Assembly: GCF_002278135.3 (NCBI RefSeq)
Contig: NZ_CP029425.2
Span: forward strand, 1,054,001-1,118,000
Length of the DNA: 64,000 nucleotides
Direction of reading: 5' to 3'
Source: Bradyrhizobium ottawaense
Lineage (GTDB): Bacteria > Pseudomonadota > Alphaproteobacteria > Rhizobiales > Xanthobacteraceae
The stretch's first letter is position 1. Each line of letters starts with the position of its first letter. The notes below the pieces were generated by a model. The model saw only the letters and a program-made list of their open reading frames with translations. It did no database searches and was not told the origin of the DNA. This document shows positions 43,547 through 52,072 of this stretch, one piece after another. Position numbers and translations under genes: made by a program.

Positions 43547-44594
43547 CTAGCGCGTCCTATTCACCGCGCGTTCGATCTTTTCCATCGACGCGAGGATTTG
43601 CTCGAACCGAGGAGCCTCGCCGAAGATCATTGGCGTCATGTTCGTATAGTCACGCGCGAGCGCGTCGATCATTGCCGCAGTCGGCGCAAGCGCAAACGAT
43701 CCGGTCACGGCCGAGACGAGATCGTAATCAGGCCGGTTGAAGAACATGAGAGCATGACGGACGCAGTCGGCCCCCAATTCGGCATCTTTGACCGCCGACC
43801 GGCCGATGTCGGAGGCGAAGAGGCAATACAGGTCGTAGAAGTGCCGCGAAATGCGCTGGCCTTCCTGGCGCAGCTCACCGCGGCGCTCGAACCAGCGGCG
43901 CAGCCCGTGAGCGATCACGATTTTGTCCCAGAACGTGCGCTCGGCGTCGATCGTCGTGACGTTCGGCACCGTCAATTCGAGGCCTGCCACGTCGTCGGCA
44001 ATGTAAGGACGGATATTCGCCAGGTGGTTCGGGTCAAGCGCCGACTTCGCTCCGGACTCGATCCGGACTGCCGGCCGCACATAGGCCTCGTCGCGCGGTT
44101 CAACCTCGGGATACCAGACGAGAAGCGTCTGCCCGTCGGCATCCGACGCGTCGATCTCGAGGCGTCCGCGTCCACTCGTCGCTTCGGCGAGATGTTCGGT
44201 CAGGAAGGCGTATAGCGGACCGCTAATATAGCTGCGGCAAGCGTCCCGGATCGCATCCAATCGAGCGCGGCGTTTCTTATTCGACAAGATCGATCTCGAG
44301 TTCTTCGACTGAAGCAGACTCGTCGAGATCGTTGCGAAACACCGTTATATCGATGTCTTCGGAAAATCTTTCGATCAGCCCGTATGCCTTCGACAGCGAC
44401 GTCCCGCCCTTGAAGAGAAGGCGCGGACCTCCTGCGGGCCGTTCGTGATAGAGAGCATTGAGGGTCCAGCAGACCCAAAAATCCTTCTCGACGTTTCCGA
44501 TCGGCGCACCGAGCCGGTTCGCCGTCGTCAGGAAAAGATCAAGCTTCTCGCCGGGTGCGGCGGAGATGACCTCCTTGTAGGCTGCGCTACTCAC
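43547..44594 (-). pseudogene. abiEii: AbiEii/AbiGii-type nucleotidyltransferase toxin, split by a frameshift
   Basis: The N-terminal part (44277-44594) reads [20 protein letters not shown] and the nucleotidyltransferase motif [29 protein letters not shown] (GGTSLSK plus D-x-D). The C-terminal part (43547-44287) starts [20 protein letters not shown] and contains ERTFWDKIVIAHGLRRWFER and RHFYDLYCLFASDIG, the rest of the same family. The two overlap by 11 bp in different frames, so one indel near 44285, or a programmed shift, separates them. AbiEii is the toxin of type IV toxin-antitoxin systems and of phage abortive infection. ATG overlaps the antitoxin stop by 4 bp. Confidence 0.85.
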
Positions 44595-45256
44595 GCGTGA
44601 TCCTCCGCCGCGTCGTCAGGTTCGAGCAAGGGCCTGAGAAAGTCCTGCATCCAGATCGGCATAGCTGAAAGACCTGCACGGAGATCGTCGCGAATCTCCT
44701 TTCCATGCTGCGGGTTTGCGAACAGCTTGCTGAGGACGTTCTCTACCGCTTGTCGATCGTCCTTCCCCGCCATCATATCCTGCATCCAATAGAGCGCCTG
44801 AACGACGCGCATGCCCGGACGTCCGGCCCAATAAAGACGGCTAGGTGCCGCCGACTTGAAATTGATGACCTGCTTTCCAAGTTTGATCGGCTTCAGGCGA
44901 GCGTCGACCAGGACCTCGATGCGCGCCGGCACGGCCGTGGTGAGGCCGAGATCATTCGCGGCAGTCATCCCGTCGACCACGACGCGGGCCTGGTCGCGGC
45001 GCGCCACAGCCCTGATGACCGCGCGATAGTCGGGGACCATCGGCTTGCCTGTGAGGTTGCTCTTTCGCGGCCGGTCGTAGAGCCCGCGGTCGATGCGGCG
45101 CAACTCGCCAGCCGCAACGAGACGCTGCAACGTCTTGTCGACGGCCGCGCGACTGCCGAGATCAGCGAAATCACCGGGTGTCCATACCTCTGTCGGCGTT
45201 GCGTCGATGCGGGCAATGAGCCGCGGGCGGAGGTCTGTGGTCGGTTGATCAAGCAT
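44591..45256 (-). CDS. abiEi: AbiEi-type antitoxin and repressor (DUF6088)
   Basis: A 221-residue protein with an N-terminal winged helix ([40 protein letters not shown]) and the C-terminal antitoxin domain ([40 protein letters not shown]). AbiEi neutralises AbiEii and represses its own operon. The ATG at 45256 is chosen; the longer frame would begin with TTG inside the operator. Two 23-bp inverted repeats lie directly upstream (45259-45281 and 45303-45325). Stop overlaps the toxin start as ATGA. Confidence 0.88.
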   Translation of the reverse strand: MLDQPTTDLRPRLIARIDATPTEVWTPGDFADLGSRAAVDKTLQRLVAAGELRRIDRGLYDRPRKSNLTGKPMVPDYRAVIRAVARRDQARVVVDGMTAANDLGLTTAVPARIEVLVDARLKPIKLGKQVINFKSAAPSRLYWAGRPGMRVVQALYWMQDMMAGKDDRQAVENVLSKLFANPQHGKEIRDDLRAGLSAMPIWMQDFLRPLLEPDDAAEDHA

Positions 45257-45258
45257 GT

Positions 45259-45281
45259 CCGAAATATGATGCAAATTTCGG
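45259..45281 (-). promoter_or_regulatory. 23-bp inverted repeat, proximal AbiEi operator candidate
   Basis: Arms CCGAAAT and ATTTCGG separated by 9 bases; ends 3 bases before the antitoxin ATG. 18 of 23 positions match the distal repeat. Confidence 0.75.
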
Positions 45282-45302
45282 TCGTCGGCAAGATTTGTCC
45301 GT

Positions 45303-45325
45303 CCGAACTATGCAGCATTTTTCGG
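45303..45325 (-). promoter_or_regulatory. 23-bp inverted repeat, distal AbiEi operator candidate
   Basis: Arms CCGAA and TTCGG with TATG and GCA conserved at the same internal positions as the proximal repeat. The centres are 44 bp apart, about four helical turns, so two repressors would sit on the same face. Confidence 0.75.
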
Positions 45326-45722
45326 ACGTTCCGTTCCCCAAAGAAGCTCATCCAAGGCGACGAAGAATCAGGCAGTATAGCTATAAGTGGTTGATATAAA
45401 AAGTTAATTTGCGGTATTTCTGGCTTAATCTGAACCGGTGCCGGGTGGCTGCCTGCGGCGGCCCCGGCAAGGCGGGTAGCTACCAGAGCGGGTGCGGACG
45501 CGGAAGGGCTCGCAGGGGATATTTCAGACATACTGCTGCGACCGGCGGATGCCGGTGACAATTCTTGTTAAATTCAGCTCGCCGAATCAGGCTATCCCGC
45601 TGCTCGGGACGTTGCCGACGCAAATTTCGATACCATCGTTAGTTGGCTGCGAATACTGAAAATCATTGCATGTGCAAACGCCCGCCGCGCCAAAGCAGAT
45701 GCTCCATTTGAGCTCATAGTTG
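45326..45722. other. Intergenic stretch with a possible gene tail
   Basis: A plus frame from about 45437 reads GAGWLPAAAPARRVATRAGA, DAEGLAGDISDILLRPADAG then DNSC stop at 45570, which looks like the C-terminal end of a lost gene. The remaining 150 bp before the kinase-like gene show nothing recognisable. Confidence 0.3.
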
Positions 45723-46556
45723 ATGCCGAGCACATTGAAAAAACTGCGGCCGTTGACGGATCAGTTCGACCTTGGGGACCAATACCTCTCGGCCCCCGGT
45801 GGTGAGCCGCTCAAATCGGCGATCATTTCGGCCCACGACAAGCGCGACGACCAGCCAGTCGTGCTCAAATACTGGCAAAAGACCGGCTCAGCGGTCGACG
45901 ATGATCTTCGTGAAATTTGGCAGCATGAAATGCGCCAGGCACAGCGTGTGCTCGCCTATCCAGGCGCCGACAAGGTCATCGTCGAACTGCTGCGGTACGG
46001 CGAGGCGTCGGATGCCTTCTTTCTGGCCATGCCGCGAGATCTCGCGCCACTCGATACCATGGTCAAGCATGCGCGCCCCGATCACTGGCTGAACAATCTT
46101 GATGTCCCGCGCTCGCGCATCGTTCTCTGGCGCAACGCCGAGCGTCTGGCGAAGGCGCTTGAAGCCGTCCACAACCAGGGACTGGTCTATGGCCGTCTCG
46201 ACAGTTCTTCGGTCTTCACGGCGTCTGCCACAGCGCCCGACTTCCGGCTTGGCAGCTTTGAGTGGTGCGTCCGATTGTCGGAGGCGGACAAAGCGCCGCT
46301 CGTCGTCTTTGCGAAATCCGCAGGTGCACCGATTATCATGTCGTTCCTCGACGATTGGCGTGCGCTCGGCCTGTTGCTCGCCGGTCTCCTGAAGCTCGAT
46401 GCCTCGAGCCTCAGCCGTGGGCTCTCAGCCGTGGAGAACGAATCTGATGCGGCAGGTGAGCGGCTGGCCGTCCTCGAGGCCGGTGAGCGAGACACGCTCA
46501 GATGGTTGATCGAGCCTGCGCGCCATCGGGCGGTCGACGCCGAGATTGTTTGCAGA
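45723..46556 (+). pseudogene. Protein-kinase-fold protein lacking catalytic residues, truncated
   Basis: About 278 native residues from ATG 45723. Kinase landmarks: QPVVLKYWQKTG (beta-3 Lys), EIWQHEMRQAQRVL (alpha-C Glu), RNAERLAKALEAVHNQGLVY, GRLDSSSVF where a kinase has HRDxKxxN, and FRLGSFEW where DFG is expected. Both catalytic Asp residues appear replaced, so it would be a pseudokinase. From 46557 it runs into an IS21 istA fragment and the C-terminal region is lost. Kinase-fold proteins of this kind appear in multi-gene defence systems, and the divergent AbiE locus fits, but no other member is present. Confidence 0.6.
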
Positions 46557-47078
46557 CGTATCGGGCGCGCACGAAGGGCGAGACGGAGAATGGCGTCGGC
46601 TACGTGAAGAAGAACGCGATCGCCGGTCATTCCTTCCCAAGTTGGGAAGCATTCGAGGCGCATCTCGACAGATGGGAGCGTGATGTTGCGAACGTTCGCA
46701 TCCAGGGCGCGACCGGCGAGGCGCCCCGATCATCCGCTTTGCGCGTGATGAGATACATCGGTTGAAACCGCTCGGCGGACAGCCGTCGTTCGGACCCTTG
46801 CGTGAACTGACCCACGTCGTCGGCAATGATTGCGCCGTCGAGATCGACGCGAACAGCTACTCCGTGCCATGGCGCCTTATTGGCGAGCGCATGGCGGTGA
46901 CGATCGTGGCCGGGGAAGTGCGGATCCGCCATGGATTGCACCAGGTTGCCGTCCACACTGCAATCGGATGGGCGCCGGCTGCGGGTCGTCGACTCCGCTC
47001 ATCTCGATGGAGTTGTTAGTCGCAATGGCGCGGTCCGCCCGGCTGAGATCGCGGCGGAGCTGGCGGCGTCCCCACCGC
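46557..47078 (+). pseudogene. istA: IS21 IstA C-terminal fragment, third type
   Basis: Reads RARTKGETENGVGYVKKNAI (last catalytic Glu), FPSWEAFEAHLDRWERDVAN, then in a second frame LKPLGGQPSFGPLRELTHVV, VEIDANSYSVPWRLIGERMA, and a third frame VVDSAHLDGVVSRNG. Two frameshifts and no 5' part, no istB and no terminal repeats. It truncates the kinase-fold gene. Confidence 0.85.
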
Positions 47079-47250
47079 CGTCGTTGTTACGCATGCGCGG
47101 CGGCGATCAGGGTGAGACTCTCATCCTGATTGTCGCGCTATATACGCACTCTTGCCGAATACGAAGCCGTGGTCGGAGGAAGCTTAGGCGAGTGTGCGCT
47201 GCAGGCGGCTTTCGCGAAGAAATTAATAGCGGGACTATAGCCAGTGGTTT

Positions 47251-47264
47251 GAAGCCCCGGCTTC
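47251..47264 (+). promoter_or_regulatory. Inverted repeat upstream of XRE gene
   Basis: GAAGCC-CC-GGCTTC, 17 bases before the ATG of the XRE regulator at 47281; a likely autoregulatory operator. Confidence 0.4.
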
Positions 47265-47280
47265 ATGACATGTTTTACGC

Positions 47281-47565
47281 ATGAAAACTCGTGCGATTGT
47301 GGCCTGGAATGTGCGTCGAATCCGCGTAGAGCGAGGTATTTCGCAAGAGAAATTGGCTTACGAAGCGGGGGTTGACCGCTCGTATATGGGGGCTCTTGAG
47401 CGGCAATCGAAGAACCCGACAATTGATCTTCTCGAACGCATCGCCGAGACGCTGGACGTTCATTTGTCCGAGTTGTTTATTCGGCCGTCTAAAAGTGCGA
47501 CGACTCCCAAGACCCTGCCTGGAGGTCGCAAGCCGGCGCGTCCACGTCGCAGGAAGAAGAAATAG
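47281..47565 (+). CDS. XRE-family transcriptional regulator
   Basis: A 94-residue protein whose residues 6-65 form a Cro/C1-type helix-turn-helix: VAWNVRRIRVERGISQEKLA, YEAGVDRSYMGALERQSKNP, TIDLLERIAETLDVHLSELF. The tail is basic (GGRKPARPRRRKKK). Single-domain regulators of this type control phages, restriction-modification or toxin-antitoxin genes, or themselves. No target gene is adjacent; both neighbours are IS remnants. Intact. Confidence 0.9.
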   Translation: MKTRAIVAWNVRRIRVERGISQEKLAYEAGVDRSYMGALERQSKNPTIDLLERIAETLDVHLSELFIRPSKSATTPKTLPGGRKPARPRRRKKK

Positions 47566-48230
47566 TGTAAGCGGCAAGCTGAGGCTGTCGGGCGGCGTCG
47601 TTCCATGCGAAGTGACCTCAAGGGACATTCGGCCTTCGACAAAGTCATGCTAGCAATGGACCAAGCGTTTATAGAAGTTCGTGGCTTGTAAGTAGCGTAC
47701 TGGCTAATCTTCGTTACGGATATATTCCTAATCTCGGCTTAGTCGCGCGACCGAAACCTTCGACGACGAGGACGCTAAAAAGAATGATTTGGCTGACGGA
47801 TGAGCAACGGGAACGCATCCGCAATCACTTTCTGGAGGAGCGCGCTATCGATAGACGACCGGTCGCAAGCCTACTGCGACGCGCCGGATTCTGGAAGCGG
47901 TTCTGCGGAGATCGGCGACCAGGCCCAGGACAGCGATGTGCTTAGCGGCCGTCACGACGACGGGGTACGATAACGTGAATGCTTTGCAAAATGGCGGTTC
48001 AGCCCTTCCGCAGGATAATCGCTGAAAGCAACCGCATCATCGGCGTGAACATGAAGTAGGCAGTCGTCCGTTAAGAGCGACCAAGCGACTGATGTGGAAT
48101 CGTAATCTGACAGACCGGCTTTTTTGCGATTGCAGGGTTTTGATGCTTCAGGGATCGGAACCTTCCAATTTCATTTTCAAGATTCCGTCGAATCGCCAGT
48201 CATGATTCCGTGGTCGCATCGGAGGGGGTG
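47566..48230. other. Remnant-filled gap
   Basis: Contains an IS5-type transposase scrap at 47784-47912. The segment 47913-48230 has no recognisable coding sequence and probably includes the terminal region of the IS5 element that starts its ORF at 48231. Confidence 0.4.
47784..47912 (+). pseudogene. IS5-family (IS1031/IS427-like) transposase N-terminal scrap
   Basis: Begins MIWLTDEQRERIRNHFLEER and, after a frame change, RKPTATRRILEAVLRR. This is the start of an IS5-type orfA (MIWLTDEQWxRIxxHFP, GRKPxxTRRxLEAVLW). Only about 43 codons remain. Confidence 0.65.
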
Positions 48231-49127
48231 ATGCGGCCGAAGAAGCAGAAGGCGACGGGATCGGGCGATCTGTTCCGGGCCAGGCTGGACCAGATCATCA
48301 ATATGAAGCACGAGCTGGTTCAGCTCGCCGGCAGGGTCGACTGGGACTGGATCGATGGGGAGATCGCCCCGCTCTACAGCGAGAACGGCCGGCCAGGCAT
48401 CGCGACCCGCTTCGTGATTGGGCTGCTGCTGCTCAAGCAGATTTACGGCCTGTCCGACGAAGGGGTGTGCGAGCGCTGGGTCCACGACCCGTATTTCCAG
48501 TACTTCACCGGCGAAGAGTTCTTCCAGCATTCATTTCCGCACGAGCGCTCGGACCTGAGCCACTGGCGCAAGCGGCTCGGCGACAAGCTGGAGCTGCTGT
48601 TGGCCGAGAGCCTGCGGGTGGCGCACGAAGCCGGCGCGTTACGCAGCCAGGACCTCAAGCGTGTCACGGTCGATACCACCGTGCAGCCGAAGGCGATCAC
48701 CTTTCCGACCGATGCTAAGCTGCTGCACGCGGCCATCAAGGGGCTCAACCGCATGGCGAGGAAGCACGGGGTCAAGCTGCGGCAGTCCTATCTTCGCGTC
48801 GCCAAGACCGCGGCAATGATGGCGGGACGCTACGCCCATGCCAAGCAATTCAGGCGGCATCAGCGGCAGTTGCGCATCCTGCACAGCCGGCTGGGCCGGA
48901 TCATCCGTACGCATACGACGAGATCCCCGTCGGAGGCGTACGATCATCCGCGATATCGGCCGCAAGATCGAAGGTCGAGCTGTGCTCGAGAACGCCTTCG
49001 TCCTCCCGCTCAGCCGCGCTTCGCAGATCCGCTCGCAACAGCAGCGTCAGCGTGGCTGGAAGCATTATTCTTTCCACGCCCCGGAGGTGGAGTGCATCGG
49101 CAAGGGCAAGGCAGCCGCGCCTTACAA
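48231..49127 (+). pseudogene. IS5-family transposase, interrupted by a 34-bp palindromic insertion and 3' truncated
   Basis: Starts MRPKKQKATGSGDLFRARLD; contains NMKHELVQLAGRVDWDWIDG, GLLLLKQIYGLSDEGVCERW, FPHERSDLSHWRKRLGDKLE, and VTVDTTVQPKAITFPTDAKL with the first catalytic Asp. After GRIIR the frame is thrown out by a 43-bp insertion (34 bp plus 9-bp duplication) and resumes in another frame as DIGRKIEGRAVLENAFVLPL, HYSFHAPEVECIGKGKAAAP. The element then stops at about 49127 before the last catalytic Glu, where it joins the truncated oxygenase gene. Confidence 0.9.
48899..48950. repeat. 34-bp palindromic mini-insertion with 9-bp target duplication
   Basis: GATCATCCG occurs at 48899-48907 and again at 48942-48950. 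Between them 48908-48941 begins TACGCATACGACG and ends CGTCGGAGGCGTAC; the outer arms GTACGC/GCGTAC and inner arms ACGACG/CGTCG pair, leaving an AGATCCC-type loop. Removing 43 bp restores the IS5 reading frame exactly (GRIIRDIGRK). Confidence 0.75.
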
Positions 49128-49656
49128 CTCCAGTGAAGAACAGCGCCATTGGCGCACAGTCGCGGCCATTGTCATGAAATCTCAAGGCCGCGTTCTCGAT
49201 GTGGAAGCTCAGATCCGACGAAGAGCTGAGGGCGCTAAAGTCCGACTTGGCGGACGGCAAGGGAATGACGTTGTTCACTAGGCTCTCGCTTTCGAACGAC
49301 ATCGAGAAGGGAGTGCCGAACAGCCCGGCGAAGAGAACGAGTAGATTCTCAGACAAGTACGACGCCTTTGGGATATGCTTTAGCTTCGCGCCATTGGACG
49401 GAGGGCGGTCGATGTTCGCATCGACCGGCAGATTCGTAATCTCGATAGCCGCGGGGCGAGCTGACGGAGGAACCTGCTCCGAGAGAAACGGCAGGATATC
49501 GGTCAACGCAACGGCGATCTTCGACCGCACTGCGGAGATCTGCGCAAGATAAGATCCGTAGGCGGTGGCAGGATATTTGATGGGAGCTAGTTCCTTCTGC
49601 AAAAATGCTTTTGCTGCATCGGGAAGCACGAAGGAATGTATCTGGGTTTTGTTCAT
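49128..49656 (-). pseudogene. Clavaminate-synthase-like Fe(II)/2-oxoglutarate oxygenase, 3' truncated
   Basis: About 175 native residues from ATG 49656 (AGGAAG upstream): MNKTQIHSFVLPDAAKAFLQ, AAIEITNLPVDANIDRPPSN, ASYLSENLLVLFAGLFGTPF, SDLSFHIENAALRFH. The NLPVD segment and the HxE iron site (FHIENA) are typical of the clavaminate synthase/asparagine-arginine hydroxylase group of the TauD superfamily. The second iron His and the 2-oxoglutarate Arg are lost where IS5 sequence joins at ~49127. Members hydroxylate free amino acids in natural-product pathways. The ORF itself stays open through antisense IS5 sequence. Confidence 0.75.
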
Positions 49657-50015
49657 GTCCGGATTCTTCCTATGTATTTGCGATGTCGCTTTCTGGCCAC
49701 CGCACTACGAGATCCGCTTCGACTGTCCGCCGATCGCCCTCTCGTGCCCAAAGACAACCATGGGCGCCGCAAGAACGTAAAACGATCATTTGTAAACTAG
49801 GGTGCGTACTCATAAACTCTGCCGCTGAGAGTAGGCGCACCTATGTCCGCTTGTCCCCCAACAACGGCGCGAAAGCGGACATTGTCGGACTTCCGAGATG
49901 GGTCGACGCTTGGCCGCGACCGGCGTCAATGTCAGGAATTTCGTCCACTGGTAAGGCGTATGATCCTGCCAGTCGGAATTGACGAGTTAACGGGATGCAT
50001 CGCGACATCCGCCCG
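49657..50015. other. Intergenic stretch, nothing supported
   Basis: 359 bp. Short frames only. GTCCGCTTGTCCCCC and GCGAAAGCGGACATTG contain the complementary pieces TGTCCGC/GCGGACA (about 49842-49881), which could form a stem, possibly a terminator for the leftward EthD gene. Confidence 0.35.
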
Positions 50016-50315
50016 TCAGAGCGGGGCTCCGATCATTCGGGTAACGTTGGCGTCAGTAAATCGGGGGACATCGTCCATAATTGCGTCGGTGTCGGCGGAT
50101 GCAAGCGCAGCGTGAAGCGAAGCCTCATCGCGAAACCGATAAAACCCGACGGAAACATCTACCGAATTGACGTCTCGAGGGAAGAAGGCGGCGGCGCTTT
50201 CGAGGCCATGCTTCTGCCAGCATGCGAGCGCCAACGGTAGATGCACGTCGACATAATAGTCGCGATCGAAGTATGTGCCGCCGCTGCAGGTCACGACCAT
50301 TGTTGCATTTGCCAT
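50016..50315 (-). CDS. EthD-domain protein
   Basis: A 99-residue protein from ATG 50315 with the EthD ferredoxin-like fold: ATMVVTCSGGTYFDRDYYVD, VHLPLALACWQKHGLESAAA, SVGFYRFRDEASLHAALASA, VPRFTDANVTRMIGAPL. EthD proteins are small dimeric proteins found with catabolic oxygenases; many have unknown roles. The long upstream extension of the frame is Arg-rich and unlikely. It is the last gene of the leftward detoxification set, but 270 bp after the VOC gene, so it may have its own promoter. Confidence 0.8.
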   Translation of the reverse strand: MANATMVVTCSGGTYFDRDYYVDVHLPLALACWQKHGLESAAAFFPRDVNSVDVSVGFYRFRDEASLHAALASADTDAIMDDVPRFTDANVTRMIGAPL

Positions 50316-50587
50316 CAGACGACTTTCTACAGAACCTTCGCATTCAGCGCGCGTCCGCTGTTTATGATTGCGATCGATATGTATGTCGGCCGCCGGACGG
50401 CCCTTGCCCGGTTTACGCGAACCGTGTGAATCGTCCGGCATCGCGCTGCCCCGCCGATTCGGGCACATATCGAGGATGAGACGGCGGCTTGGACTCTGTT
50501 TCGAAAAGACGCGCGGAGGACCGAGCGCCCAGCCGGTGCCGTGCAACCTGCATGTCGACGGCGCGAGCCGGCGCCGTCCCGCTCATC

Positions 50588-51118
50588 TCAATCCTCGTCT
50601 TGCCACCTCCGCAAGGCCGTCTGGTCGTGGTAAGGCATGCGATCTGGCGTGGTGATGAATTCCATCGTGGTGCCCCATGGCATTCGGCAGTAACAGACCT
50701 TGTTTCCAAGACCTTTCTCGGTTGCGTAAGGAATCGCGCGCGGCGCGGTGAGGCGTGTGCCTCCGGCCTTTTCGAAGCGCGTGACCGAGGCGTCGATGTC
50801 GTCGGTGTAGACACCGAAATGCGTGATGCCGAAGTCGCTCGCTCGGATCGGCTGGGCTTGTTGGGGGCCGTGCATTTCGAACAGCTCGATGTCGGGTCCG
50901 GTGCCGATCTTGACCATCGCCTGTCCACGCACGACCGTTCCCGGGAACGCTCCGACGGCCCGCTCGAATTCGGGGCCTTGCCGCGGCGGATCCTGCGGCC
51001 CGAAGGACTGATAGATCACCTGGCCGCCGAAAGCTTGCACCAGGAACGATTTCGCGGCTTCTATGTCGGGCACCGTGATGCCGATATGGTTGACGCCGCG
51101 GATGATAGGTGTGGTCAT
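50588..51118 (-). CDS. VOC-family (glyoxalase/dioxygenase-fold) protein
   Basis: A 176-residue protein beginning MTTPIIRGVNHIGITVPDIE after AGAAAGGAC. Two beta-alpha-beta-beta-beta halves: GVNHIGITVPDIEAAKSFL to PDIELFEMHG, and SDFGITHFGVYTDDIDASVT to MPWGTTMEFITTPD. Metal-ligand candidates are His in NHIG, Glu in ELFEM, His in THFG and Glu in MEFIT, as in glyoxalase I and extradiol dioxygenases. Substrate unknown. 105 bp downstream of the hydrolase gene on the same strand. Confidence 0.85.
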   Translation of the reverse strand: MTTPIIRGVNHIGITVPDIEAAKSFLVQAFGGQVIYQSFGPQDPPRQGPEFERAVGAFPGTVVRGQAMVKIGTGPDIELFEMHGPQQAQPIRASDFGITHFGVYTDDIDASVTRFEKAGGTRLTAPRAIPYATEKGLGNKVCYCRMPWGTTMEFITTPDRMPYHDQTALRRWQDED

Positions 51119-51223
51119 GACGGGTTGTCCTTTCTGATTGAATTGATCGATCGTGATGAGTGCGGGGCTCTGTTGCCGCAGTGTCGCGATTTCTCCGGCC
51201 CACAACGACACGGGCGCCGAGTT

Positions 51224-52072
51224 TCAATGGGCTCCGATGAACTCGATCAGAGCGGCTGCGACTGCATCCGGCCGCTCGTCCGCGACATAGTGGCTACAGC
51301 GGGCGATCGAGCCGCCCGTTACGTTGCTGGCGAATTCCTCGACCATCGGCACCATATGCGGACCAAAGCGATGATCCCCGCCGAGAGCCAGCACCGGGAT
51401 CTCGAGCGGTTGCTTCTTGTACTCAAGCGCCGCTGCGTGGTCGGCGGCGAGGGTGCGATACCATTCCATGCCGCCGCGGGTGCGGCCGGGGAGCGCCATT
51501 GCTTTGGCGTAGATCTCGACATCCGCCGGATCGAAGCTGCTGTGATCGTAGAACCGCTCGGCCATGAAGCTCGAAACATAGTCGTATTCACGGCCATGGA
51601 TCAGGCGCTCGGGGAGATCCCGGCTCATGTGGAAACCAAAGTGCCAGAGCGTTGCGATCGTCGCCTCCCATCCGCTCCAGCCGGGAAGCGGAACGTCCAG
51701 AACGGCCAGGTGGGTTACGGCCTCTCGATAGACAGCAGCCAGCGGCAAGGCCACCATTCCGCCGATATCATGGCCGCACACTGCGTAGCGTTGATGGCCA
51801 AGGGCAGCCATCACTTCGTGCGCGTCGCGCGCCATTGTCGCCTTGTCGTAGCCGCCGAGCGGACAGTCGGAAAAGCCGGCGCCGCGCAGATCGATCGCGA
51901 CCACGCTGAAATGCGCGGCCAGTTGCGGCATCACATGGTGCCATTCCCACCATGTTTCCGGCCAGCCATGCAGCAGAAGAATCGACGGGCCTGAGCCGCC
52001 CGTGACGGCGTTGATCTTGATGCCGTTCACCGGCACCAGCTGTTGGGCAAAACCCTTCAGAGTCGCGATCAT
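51224..52072 (-). CDS. Alpha/beta hydrolase, epoxide-hydrolase/haloalkane-type
   Basis: A 282-residue alpha/beta hydrolase: oxyanion motif LLLHGWPETWWEWHHV, the nucleophile elbow YAVCGHDIGGMVALPLA with Asp rather than Ser, and the catalytic His in ARCSHYVADERPDAV. The Asp nucleophile places it with epoxide hydrolases and haloalkane or fluoroacetate dehalogenases. Cytoplasmic (no signal peptide). ATG overlaps the stop of the SDR gene by 4 bp, so the two are translationally coupled. Confidence 0.9.
   Translation of the reverse strand: MIATLKGFAQQLVPVNGIKINAVTGGSGPSILLLHGWPETWWEWHHVMPQLAAHFSVVAIDLRGAGFSDCPLGGYDKATMARDAHEVMAALGHQRYAVCGHDIGGMVALPLAAVYREAVTHLAVLDVPLPGWSGWEATIATLWHFGFHMSRDLPERLIHGREYDYVSSFMAERFYDHSSFDPADVEIYAKAMALPGRTRGGMEWYRTLAADHAAALEYKKQPLEIPVLALGGDHRFGPHMVPMVEEFASNVTGGSIARCSHYVADERPDAVAAALIEFIGAH

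Noticed and set aside
44965..45561. 198-codon minus frame upstream of AbiEi
   Set aside because: It overlaps the antitoxin in another frame and crosses the operator repeats; no domain.
50489..51994. 501-codon open frame on the plus strand
   Set aside because: It is antisense to the EthD/VOC/alpha-beta-hydrolase genes, whose motifs are all intact on the minus strand; the plus frame has no domain and no ribosome-binding site.
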